Shown here: positions 42,880 through 52,444 of the stretch, piece after piece | Layout: the number at the start of each line of letters is the position of its first letter | Position numbering within the stretch: position 1 is the first letter of the stretch | DNA from: Colocasia esculenta | Taxonomy: Eukaryota > Streptophyta > Magnoliopsida > Alismatales > Araceae | Assembly (NCBI GenBank): GCA_014218235.1 | Contig: CM024760.1 | Span: 9,404,049 to 9,468,048, forward strand | Length of the DNA stretch: 64,000 nt | Reading direction: 5' to 3' | The notes under the pieces: model-generated | The model's input: the letters and a program-made list of their open reading frames with translations, nothing else | Databases searched by the model: none | What the model was told of the DNA's origin: nothing | Position numbers and translations under genes: made by a program

Positions 42880-44814
42880 GTCTTTACCTATTCTTGTTAC
42901 AGTATAAATGATACTACGTTACAGTTGAAGAAGTACTGTCTTACAGCTTGAGCGCCCAGCTACGCCTACCTCATTACAGTGTGTGTAGAATCCTGTTACA
43001 GTCTTTACCTATTCCTGTTACAGTATAAATGATACTACGTTACAGTTGAAGAAGTACTGTCTTACAGCTTGAGCGCCCAGCTACGCCTACCTCATTACAG
43101 TGTGTGTAGAATCCTGTTACAGTCTTTACCTATTCCTGTTACAGTATAAATGATACTAGGTTACAGTTGAAGAAGTACTGTCTTACAGCTTGAGCGCCCA
43201 GCTACGCCTACCTCATTACAGTGTGTGTAGAATCCTGTTACAGTCTTTACCTATTCCTGTTACAGTATAAATGATACTACGTTACAGTTGAAGAAGTACT
43301 GTCTTACAGCTTGAGCGCCCAGCTACGCCTACCTCATTACAGTGTGTGTAGAATCCTGTTACAGTCTTTACCTATTCTGTTACAGTATAAATGATACTAC
43401 GTTACAGTTGAAGAAGTACTGTCTTACAGCTTGAGCGCCCAGCTACGCCTACCTCATTACAGTGTGTGTAGAATCCTGTTACAGTCTTTACCTATTCCTG
43501 TTACAGTATAAATGATACTAGGTTACAGTTGAAGAAGTACTGTCTTACAGCTTGAGCGCCCAGCTACGCCTACCTCATTACAGTGTGTGTAGAATCCTGT
43601 TACAGTCTTTACCTATTCCTGTTACAGTATAAATGATACTACGTTACAGTTGAAGAAGTACTGTCTTACAGCTTGAGCGCCCAGCTACGCCTACCTCATT
43701 ACAGTGTGTGTAGAATCCTGTTACAGTCTTTACCTATTCTTGTTACAGTATAAATGATACTACGTTACAGTTGAAGAAGTACTGTCTTACAGCTTGAGCG
43801 CCCAGCTACGCCTACCTCATTACAGTGTGTGTAGAATCCTGTTACAGTCTTTACCTATTCCTGTTACAGTATAAATGATACTACGTTACAGTTGAAGAAG
43901 TACTGTCTTACAGCTTGAGCGCCCAGCTACGCCTACCTCATTACAGTGTGTGTAGAATCCTGTTACAGTCTTTACCTATTCCTGTTACAGTATAAATGAT
44001 ACTACGTTACAGTTGAAGAAGTACTGTCTTACAGCTTGAGCGCCCAGCTACGCCTACCTCATTACAGTGTGTGTAGAATCCTGTTACAGTCTTTACCTAT
44101 TCCTGTTACAGTATAAATGATACTACGTTACAGTTGAAGAAGTACTGTCTTACAGCTTGAGCGCCCAGCTACGCCTACCTCATTACAGTGTGTGTAGAAT
44201 CCTGTTACAGTCTTTACCTATTCCTGTTACAGTATAAATGATACTACGTTACAGTTGAAGAAGTACTGTCTTACAGCTTGAGCGCCCAGCTACGCCTACC
44301 TCATTACAGTGTGTGTAGAATCCTGTTACAGTCTTTACCTATTCTGTTACAGTATAAATGATACTACGTTACAGTTGAAGAAGTACTGTCTTACAGCTTG
44401 AGCGCCCAGCTACGCCTACCTCATTACAGTGTGTGTAGAATCCTGTTACAGTCTTTACCTATTCCTGTTACAGTATAAATGATACTACGTTACAGTTGAA
44501 GAAGTACTGTCTTACAGCTTGAGCGCCCAGCTACGCCTACCTCATTACAGTGTGTGTAGAATCCTGTTACAGTCTTTACCTATTCCTGTTACAGTATAAA
44601 TGATACTACGTTACAGTTGAAGAAGTACTGTCTTACAGCTTGAGCGCCCAGCTACGCCTACCTCATTACAGTGTGTGTAGAATCCTGTTACAGTCTTTAC
44701 CTATTCCTGTTACAGTATAAATGATACTACGTTACAGTTGAAGAAGTACTGTCTTACAGCTTGAGCGCCCAGCTACGCCTACCTCATTACAATGTGTGTA
44801 GAATCCTCTTACAG
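42880..44814. repeat. Satellite-like array: 16 copies of a 120-121-bp unit
   Basis: The landmark GAGCGCCCAGCTACGCC recurs 16 times at 121-bp spacing (two units are 120 bp, lacking one C in TATTCCTG). Units are nearly identical. Each holds five TTACAG motifs in the same direction. The array starts about 70 bp after the ULP1 stop codon and ends in degenerate sequence near 44835. Confidence 0.95.
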
Positions 44815-45241
44815 TCTTTACCTATTCTTTTATAGTATACATAATAGGAGGTTACATTTCTAGAACACATTATTACAGTATCAGTTGAAATCTTTTACAG
44901 TACTTAGCTATTGTCATTATAGTATGCATGCTATGAGGTTACAGTTGGAATGCTGTTACAGTCGTAACCTTTATGTTTTATAGTTTGCATGATAGGAGGT
45001 TACAGTTCGAGAACTAAAGCTACAACTATTTATTACATTACCTGTTTCCCGTGTTACAGTATGTGCCCTTTTTCATTACAGTGTCCATGCTATGGGGTTA
45101 CAGTTCCAGCAGTACAGCTTGACCGCTTCGGAGGAACCTGTTAGTATTACAGTACACGCATCATAGATAGCACATACAAGCCCACAGAAGACTGCATATA
45201 AGGAAAATATTTATATTCCATAAACAAGCACTGTTACAATC
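44815..45241. repeat. Right TTACAG motif field, degenerate
   Basis: Scattered TTACAG motifs continue on the plus strand without the 121-bp period, down to the right TIR side. Together with the array they fill the gap between the ULP1 gene and the right TIR gene. Confidence 0.7.
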
Positions 45242-45446
45242 TTAACTCCGTAACCCAATAGCATGGACACTGGAATGAAACGGAGGGGAGGGGACAAATA
45301 AGGACAGCAGAGATAGGAGGGGAGGGGAGGAATAAGAAGGATTGCAGAGAAGGGAGGGAGGGGAGGGGAGGTGAGGTGTAGGAAGGGATGGGAGGGGAGG
45401 GGAGGAACTGGTCGGGGAGGGAGACATTCTAAACACCCTAACCCGA
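45242..45446. repeat. GGAGGGG-rich purine tract beside the right TIR
   Basis: Imperfect repeats of GGAGGGGAGG dominate. This is probably an expansion of the Ser/Pro-coding end of the TIR gene. No independent gene was recognised. Confidence 0.6.
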
Positions 45447-45737
45447 TTACTCGGTGGACGAGGGAGGGGAGGAATAGGAGCGGGCCGGGGAGGGACGAGG
45501 GGAAGGTGAGGAAGATATGTGTTCTACCCTAGGGCCAATGTCAGGGAGGATGTTGGTGAGGCCCTTGTGGTGGTACAGCCGAGAGGCTTTCTGTAAAGCC
45601 ATCGTCCACCCAACGTAAAATCCGTTCCAGTAGTCGGGGCTGTACGTCTCCGGGAAAGGTAGAGCCGGGGGCGACGGTGGCACCGGTGAGGCAGGTGCCT
45701 TGCCATCCCTCCGGGGAGCACGGTTAGATGAAGACAT
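45447..45737 (-). CDS. Small TIR-borne protein, right copy (96 aa), unknown function
   Basis: This is the mirror partner of 34596-34961. It begins MSSSNRAPRRDGKAPASPVP and shares the block with GFYVGW, MALQKASR and NILPDIGPRVEHI. Its Ser/Pro tail is shorter. In a 39-codon stretch compared by eye there are about seven synonymous and nine amino-acid changes, with no frame break. It faces inward, convergent with the ULP1 gene. Start chosen as in the left copy; an ATG two codons upstream is also possible. Confidence 0.5.
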   Translation of the reverse strand: MSSSNRAPRRDGKAPASPVPPSPPALPFPETYSPDYWNGFYVGWTMALQKASRLYHHKGLTNILPDIGPRVEHISSSPSPRPSPARSYSSPPSSTE

Positions 45738-46207
45738 CTGCAAATAAAGATGAAGAAGACGAGCAAGAAAGATAGGAAGAAGAAGAGCGAGGGAAGCTTG
45801 TGATGAAGGATAGGAATGACCCAGGGTTCCTTTTATAGTGTGAAGAACGGTTCACGGGCCTTCGAAAGGCGGTTTGTAAGTGCTGTCAATGGTTGCTGTA
45901 TCAGTTCTTGGCAGGGTATGTAAGAGTAACTTCGCATGGGTCAGAGTTCACGGGCCACCGAAGCGTCAGCGTCGTTTGGGGAACAGGCGATGGAAAAAAG
46001 GAGGGAAGGGTAAGACGGGAATGGGAAAAAGAGACGGAGGCCAAGGAGACGGAAATCGTGTGTGGAGGGCCGTAAATGGTGACATCTGAAAAGCAGGGAC
46101 TGGAAATTAAACCTGGAGAAAAGCAGGGACTTTACATCAACCGGTATTCTGACAGGGATGAGGAAATAAGTACCAGGCTCTGACAAGGACCCCCAATTAA
46201 TTTTCCC
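45447..46207 (-). repeat. Right terminal inverted repeat of the MULE
   Basis: It ends CCCCCAATTAATTTTCCC at 46207, the inverse of the left end. TTTTATA at 45831-45837 is the inward TATA box. The outermost ~370 bp are almost identical to the left TIR. Confidence 0.9.
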
Positions 46208-46216
46208 ATATTAATT
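46208..46216. repeat. MULE target-site duplication, right copy (ATATTAATT)
   Basis: It is a perfect match to 34115-34123. Confidence 0.93.
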
Positions 46217-46838
46217 CCGGAAAGTGTATACGCAAAGTAATATTCACATATTCATTTATAACATTTTTTTCGGGTTAGTGACGAAGCTGAGTCAGCCTCA
46301 CGTAGCCACGTGGAGATCGCGTCCACAGACGGCAACAACATTTTGGGCACCGCCCAAAGTCGTTAGTATCTACGAAACCTGACAGTGGACCCTGGGCCTC
46401 ATCCGACGTCACCATCGTAGCCCCTCAGCCGGCCACGTCACCATCATCCCCTTCCAACGTTCTTGGCGGGATCACACATCTTCTCCAGTCCCCCCTTCCT
46501 CTGACGCCGTCTTCCTCCTCTCCGCCGCCTTCTCCGATCTCCCTCCAATCTAAAAAAAAGTGGAAAAAATATTTCTTCTCTGCTTTCTGATCTCAGTCCC
46601 TGGATCGGGGGCAGCGCGCCAGCGATCTCCATCTCTCTCTTTCTCTCTCTCTCTCTCTCATGGGGTCTTCGCTGCTGTGTGGAATCCCGGTCGTACCCCG
46701 CCACCTCCTCTTCCACCCGCGAGGCTGCCGAACGTAGCAGTCGTGGTCCACGCGGGGGGTGGATGACGATGGCATAGGATCCTGCGCCCGCGTTAAAGCT
46801 CCGTGCTTTGCCCTTTGCCCCCGCCCTCTTCCCTTCTT
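46217..46838 (+). promoter_or_regulatory. Promoter and 5' leader of the MFS gene, with two uORFs
   Basis: The region turns GC-rich from about 46290 and holds a G-box CCACGTGG near 46308-46315 and further ACGT cores (GACGTCACC, CCACGTCACC). A (CT)n tract at 46630-46659 lies in the probable leader. Two upstream frames precede the main start: 46660-46737 (25 codons, MGSSLLCGIPVV..) and 46763-46777 (4 codons). The transcription start is not known. Confidence 0.6.
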
Positions 46839-49800
46839 ATGAAACCTCGGGGATACGGCCGATCCAGGGTCTCCGCCTCGGTGGCTCGCAGGAAGATGAA
46901 GTAAGTACCTGCGGATGATGAATCGGATGCTTTCGGGGTTCGATTAGTGTCGTGCTGATATGGGTTTTGTGCTTCTTTTGTAATCATTTGCTGCGTGCTG
47001 TTTCATTCCTTCCCCCGCCGTCTGGATCTGGGATTTCCCGTTGGAAAAGATCTCCTTTTTTGATCGACTTTTGGCTCATTGGATGAAGTTGCAAGTCGTT
47101 AGATGAGAACAGGGTTGGTAGCTTGGTTGTGGGCACTTCGGGGATGCTTTTGTGGTTCGAGTCTGGGTTCTTAGATGTGTTTCCTTTAGAGGTAACATAA
47201 TTGTGCGGCATGGTGTTTACGAGATAAACTTTGCTGGGTGTTTGGTTGCTGTATTAGGCACCTGAATGCATCACTTCTTGGTTATGTCCTATCATTTTTT
47301 ATTTCCCTGTATTTAGAAGATCGTCTATTATAACAAAGATCTGAAATTGCGTTAAAAACATCACATATGAAGCATGAGTGTCCATATCCTCTTTCCTACC
47401 CCCACCCCCTGTTCATTCTCTCCTCTTGTATCAAAAGATCTGAACTTGACATTTTAGACTAAAAATTTAAATTTCTATCAAGAGAAATACTGCAAGCAAC
47501 TTGATAGTAGATGGATGGTATCCTTGGCGGATGGTAGGTGTCTTTTGTACAACCTTTGGTTGCAGAAAAGGAATATGTTTGTTTGCTCACTAGAGGCCAT
47601 CTATCCTTTTATGCTTATCTGACTGAAATGTTTATATTCCAGAAGTAGTGCCGCACTCTGCCAAAGACTCTTATTATGTTATTGTTTGCTGATGTTATTC
47701 GTTGAGAAGTTCTATGTTGCCACTCTTTGTACCACACCTTTTGCCATGCTCTTTCCCCCATTCTCCAATTTGAAAAGAGTAACTTAACTTTGGTGCTCTC
47801 AAGCTTAAATTACTCAGCTCAACTTTCCAATCATGAACTGGAACTTTTTTTTTTTCAAAACTAGTGGAGTTAATGCCAATTTCTTCAGGAAGGAGAGACA
47901 CCTCCCTCAGCAAATGTAGGAAAAGTAAAAAAAAAAAAAAAATGAAAAAACGACAGGAAAGGAAGTTGGTCAGAGCGCTCACTTCTCCACTCCTCTACAC
48001 TAATCCCAGTAACAAAATTTGGAGCACGCATGAAGAAGCAGCATGGCACACGGTGAAATATTTTCAATGTAGACTCTGCTACCCCTATACATGCATTCAT
48101 ACTGTTCTCCCCTAAGTTTTCCAGAAAATAGCATGTGGAAGATTGCAATAATCTTCACTCTCTAGTATTAGGGTGGCAAACTCTAAGCATCTGCAAACAT
48201 GCCGGATGCCTTGGATATTGTGGAATGCAACTTGAAATTGGAACGTCAAACAGAAAAATCTCCACATTTCTCATTTAACATGGATTCATCGAAAGTGCCA
48301 CAAAAGGAACACAATATAGCACAATCAGACCGCCATCTGGGCCTGTAAAACTCAGACGGGCCTGTATGTCTTTGTAGTGTGGTCCCGGTGGAAGTGTGCC
48401 TTCAAGCAAATTATAAACAGAACAGAGAAAATCTCCATTGCTTTTGTCCCACACAAAAGTATCCTGAACATTAACTCTGAGCAAAAAAATATGCAATTAA
48501 CTGTTGCAATTCTATGTAGTCATCAAATTCTGAGTCTCTCAGTCTCCGCGAAGTGTTACATGCCACTGAGAATGATTTCCATCAATATGAATACGTTCTC
48601 TAACTCAACACCACATGCGCTCAGTTAATATTTGGATTTCCATCAATATGAATAGAATTCTAACTGAACAATTCATCCCTTGCTGAAAGCATCTTTAATG
48701 CCTTCTTCGTTTGTCTGTGGTTTGACAGGACAATGAAGGTTTTTGGGGTTTCCATCTCTCTTATTCTCATCAATATGGCTGCCGTAATGGAGCGTGCAGA
48801 TGAGAACCTTCTTCCTTCTGTCTACAAAGAAGTCAGTGAAACATTCAAGGCTGGTCCTACTGACCTAGGTTACCTTACATTCATAAGGAACTTTATACAG
48901 GCATTAGCTTCTCCCTTGGCTGGTGTACTAGTTCTTCATTATGATCGCCCTACGGTTCTTGCAATGGGCACTGTATGCTGGGCCTTGTCAACAGCTGCGG
49001 TGGGTGCAAGTCAACATTTTTGGCAAGTGGCATTCTGGAGAGCAGTCAATGGATTTGGACTAGCTATTGTGATACCTGCTCTACAGTCTTTCATCGCTGA
49101 CAGTTATCTGGCTGGTGCTCGAGGTACAGGCTTTGGATTGTTGAACTTTGTTGGCTCTGTAGGTGGAATAGGAGGTGGTGTGCTGGCAACAGTTATGGCT
49201 GGACAAGAATTTTGGGGGTTCCCGGGATGGCGTTGTGCTTTCATGCTGATGGCATTCTTAAGTTTGTTGATTGGATTTCTTGTCTGCATGTTTGTTGTCG
49301 ACCCAAGACGATTACAAATTGCAAAGAGTGGTAGCGACAGTAAACTTCACAGGTATTGATTAGGAATGAATCTTGCCTAGCATGCCCCACGCGCGCGCAC
49401 ACACACACATATACGTATGTATATATAGAGCATTATATACATATATGGCCCAGCTCAAGAATTGTCTGAAGTGATGCATTCTCATGGTTGATTGCACATT
49501 TGAAAGCCTGATTGATCTAATGCTTATATTTCTTTTTCCAGGACTGAATTGGGACGGAAGGATAGTGCATTTTCATCATCATCGTGGGATGATTCCTGGG
49601 CTGCCATGAAGTCTGTAATGAAAGTGAAAACATTTCAGATTATTGTCTTGCAAGGAATTGTTGGTTCGTTGCCATGGACAGCCATGGTTTTCTTTACCAT
49701 GTGGTTTGAACTGATAGGTAAGAAGCGACCAAACTGGAGTATGCTTTTCCATTTCCCTTTGAGATACAAATATTCTTCTCTTGTTCCTCAACAAGTTATT

Positions 49801-52444
49801 GTTTTTCATCTCCTTCCAGATTTTTCCAGTAGTTCAGCCAACCCCATCCCAACATCCATTCCCTAAGAATTCCTTGAGAATTTTCCTCTATTAGATCAAA
49901 GCTACTTTACACAAGCTGGTTAATACAGTGGACAGCTCGCCAAATCTTTATACTTAAACTTTAAGTATAATAAGTCTCTATAAGACTCAAATATCCAATG
50001 GAAGAAATGTAACAATTAAAGATGGATACTTGCTCGATGTAAAATGCGGGAAAGTTATTGAGAAGATTAGCAAGTGAGAACTTAGGAGCTTCATAGAGAT
50101 CTCGAAGGATCAAGAGAGGCTTACATGGGCTCAAGAATGCACGAAAGAAGTGCCCCAAGGTGGGAGAGGTGTCCCTTTGTAGCCCTTGTGAAGCTGTATT
50201 CAGATAAGATTATGTAGAATTAGAAGTCGCTCTAACAGTCAAATTTTAGACTCAGCCAAAAGTTGAAAGTAGGACTATTGGTTATTCTGGGGCTACTGTC
50301 ACTTATTTTCATGCTAGCTTCTCTTACGACGATTCTCTTTGTCATTGGTTGGCTATCCATGAGAACTGTCTACTGTTCTCCAATAGTCTTCTGTCTATGC
50401 CCGTGTTTCATATCTGTGCAAATATAAAATCACCCTCAAAACCTAGATATTGAGAGGACAAAGACAACACTACATAAAGACAAGTTCATTCTCAAATTAA
50501 CGTACCAACATGAGATAATCTTACATGTCTCCGCATGCGCCAGACTCACATAGGGTAAATGTTACGTGGATCTTGATGGGATGATGTGGGATCCACAAAT
50601 GGAAAAATGAAACCTGCTCTGATTCTCTGTGCAAATATAAAGTCGCCCTCAAAATTTAAGCATTGAGAGGACAAAAGGTAACACTATATAAAGACAAGTC
50701 CATTATCAAATTAACTAATATGGGACAATCTTACAATATCCTTACAGGTCACTGTTGGTCCTATTTCTTCAGTTTGAGCTTCCTGGTCTTTGGCTCAATA
50801 CTAATGGTTGCACATTTCGTACTTGATAAAACATGTTAGATAACATTTGAATGGGTTTTGCTATCGTCAAAGTCAATCTGTGGAAGACAAATGCATTGTG
50901 TATCATATCTTGCCTAGAGGGGAGCCTTACTCCACACTTTCATGTCACGACATTAGACAAGGGTTTCAAATTCTTTGAAAATTCTCATATTTGGGTAGAT
51001 GTTGATATGTTTCCCAAGGAAATATGATCATCTCCTGGACGTGCTTTGAAATTCTCTCTCCTTTGACAATGGTCATCATTCGAGAACATATCAAAACCTA
51101 GAGTCTCTTACAGACACCAAGTCTTTTCTGTAGAATCTGAAGTGTTCTGTGGGCAATGTATGCTGAAGATGTGCTTGGCCAAGATGCGAAGAAGAAAGTT
51201 TTCATTTTTCTGCTTATTATTACCCAGTTTGCTTAAGAGCATATCTCCATTTGCTTTCCGAAAAGTAGTGTTCTTGCATTTTCCTTCTTTTTAACCCTCA
51301 AACAGTTGTAGCACTTTTAGAAAAATTTTACTCAAACCAAAATACCCAATGCTATGAAAATGAGTAATACTTGCTGTAAATCTAGGTTTCATTAAGTGAT
51401 GGGGTGTCAAGGACACTCCTATTTCATTGGTTCACATGATAGGGGTGACAAAGTATAGGATGAGACACATTTTGTAAAATAAGGCATTAAATGTCTTATT
51501 ATCTCACATGGACCAATGGTAGGGTAATGCATTTGATGCCTCATCACTTGCTGCACACCTAATTAGGCAACAAAATATTACTCATTAGAAATATCAACAT
51601 TGTGAATCACTATGCAGAAGGATGACCATCATTACACAAGAAACATCATCCCTATGGTCCCTTTGTTCATATTTCATTTTTGTTTTCTCCCCTTTCTGCT
51701 CCGTCCCTAGTCCACTTACATATGGAAAGAATGCATGCCACTGAAGTGGCCAGCAAAGCAACGGCCGGTGCTTCAACTCCAGCAGCAGATTTATATGTTT
51801 GGTTCAGAATCTTGTTTGTTCCAACCCTTGCAGGCTTTGATAACAACAGTTCAGCTGCCTTGATCAGCCTTCTTGCCATTGGATGCGCTATCGGCTCCTT
51901 CTTTGGTGGGTTCCTTGGAGACCGGGTATCCATGATCTACCCGCATGCAGGTCGAGTCATGTGTGCTCAATTTAGCGCCTTTGTTGGCATCCCATTCTCG
52001 TGGTTCTTGCTTATGGTCATTCCTCAGTCTGTCGCAAGCTGGAACACCTTCGCCACCACACTGTTCATCATGGGACTCACCATCAGCTGGTGTGGCACCT
52101 GCGCGAACAACCCCATGTTTGCAGAGGTAGTGCCTGCGAAGCACAGAACGATGATATATGCGTTCGATCGTGCTTTCGAAGGGTCCTTCTCTTCTTTCGC
52201 TGCTCCCGCTGTTGGGATTCTTGCAGAGAAGATCTATGGTTATGGTTCTAAGCCCATGGATGCAGCATCCGGATCAGCCCAGGAGGCGTCTGCACTTTCC
52301 AAGGGATTGCTGTCGATGATGGCGGTCCCTTGGCTCCTGTGCTGCATGTTCTACAGCCCACTCTACCTCACCTTCAAGAAGGACCAAGAGGCTGCTAAGC
52401 TTGCAGCTGTGGAGGAAGAAGAGCTCCTACTGGTTGCTGATTAG
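46839..52444 (+). CDS. Major facilitator superfamily transporter, four exons (490 aa)
   Basis: Exons: 46839-46900, 48729-49352, 49542-49717, 51834-52444. All introns are GT-AG with matching phases, and 1,473 bp encode 490 aa plus stop. The ATG at 46839 is the first after an in-frame TAA (46794-46796); the ATG at 48733 in exon 2 is an alternative. A short basic N-terminus precedes membrane segments with the plant-specific motifs MERADENLLPSVYKEV, LAGVLVLHYDRPTVLAMG and AVNGFGLAIVIPALQSFIAD. A Ser-rich central loop (SAFSSSSWDDSW) follows, then the second half (GFDNNSSAALISLLAIGC, AGRVMCAQFSAFVGIPFSWF). This family is conserved in plants; substrate and membrane are unknown to me. Intron 1 is 1.8 kb and intron 3 is 2.1 kb. 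The MULE ends 631 bp upstream of the start codon. Confidence 0.92.
46901..48728 (+). other. MFS intron 1 (1,828 bp)
   Basis: It starts GTAAGT and ends TTGACAG. It contains an A15 run near 47926-47941. A minus-strand open stretch at 48275-48496 has a protein-like composition that I cannot assign (see findings). Confidence 0.85.
49718..51833 (+). other. MFS intron 3 (2,116 bp) with a direct repeat
   Basis: It starts GTAAGA and ends CTTGCAG. Two related stretches, about 50416-50526 and 50632-50742, share GTGCAAATATAAA.TC, CCCTCAAAA, ATTGAGAGGACAAA, CAACACTA.ATAAAGACAAG and CAAATTAAC. They indicate a diverged duplication about 216 bp apart. Confidence 0.8.

Larger units (their letters stand above)
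34124..46207. mobile_element. MULE (12,084 bp) carrying transposase and ULP1 protease genes
   Basis: The ends are long inverted repeats starting GGGAAAATTAATTGGGGG and are flanked by perfect 9-bp duplications. Inside are a divergent pair of intact spliced genes (transposase at 38563-35735, minus; ULP1-like protease at 38940-42811, plus), one small frame in each TIR, and large fields of CTGTAA/TTACAG motifs. MULEs that carry ULP1-like protease genes are known in plants (Kaonashi-type). Completeness of both genes, key residues and ends makes this a candidate autonomous element. Activity is not shown by sequence alone. Confidence 0.95.

Noticed and set aside
42880..44814. CRISPR-like regular repeats
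   Set aside because: Units are contiguous 121-bp tandem copies without unique spacers, in a plant transposon.
51680..51833. Upstream extension of MFS exon 4 (open from 51680)
   Set aside because: Family motifs join exactly when exon 4 starts at 51834 after CTTGCAG, in phase with exon 3. The extra open sequence is intron.
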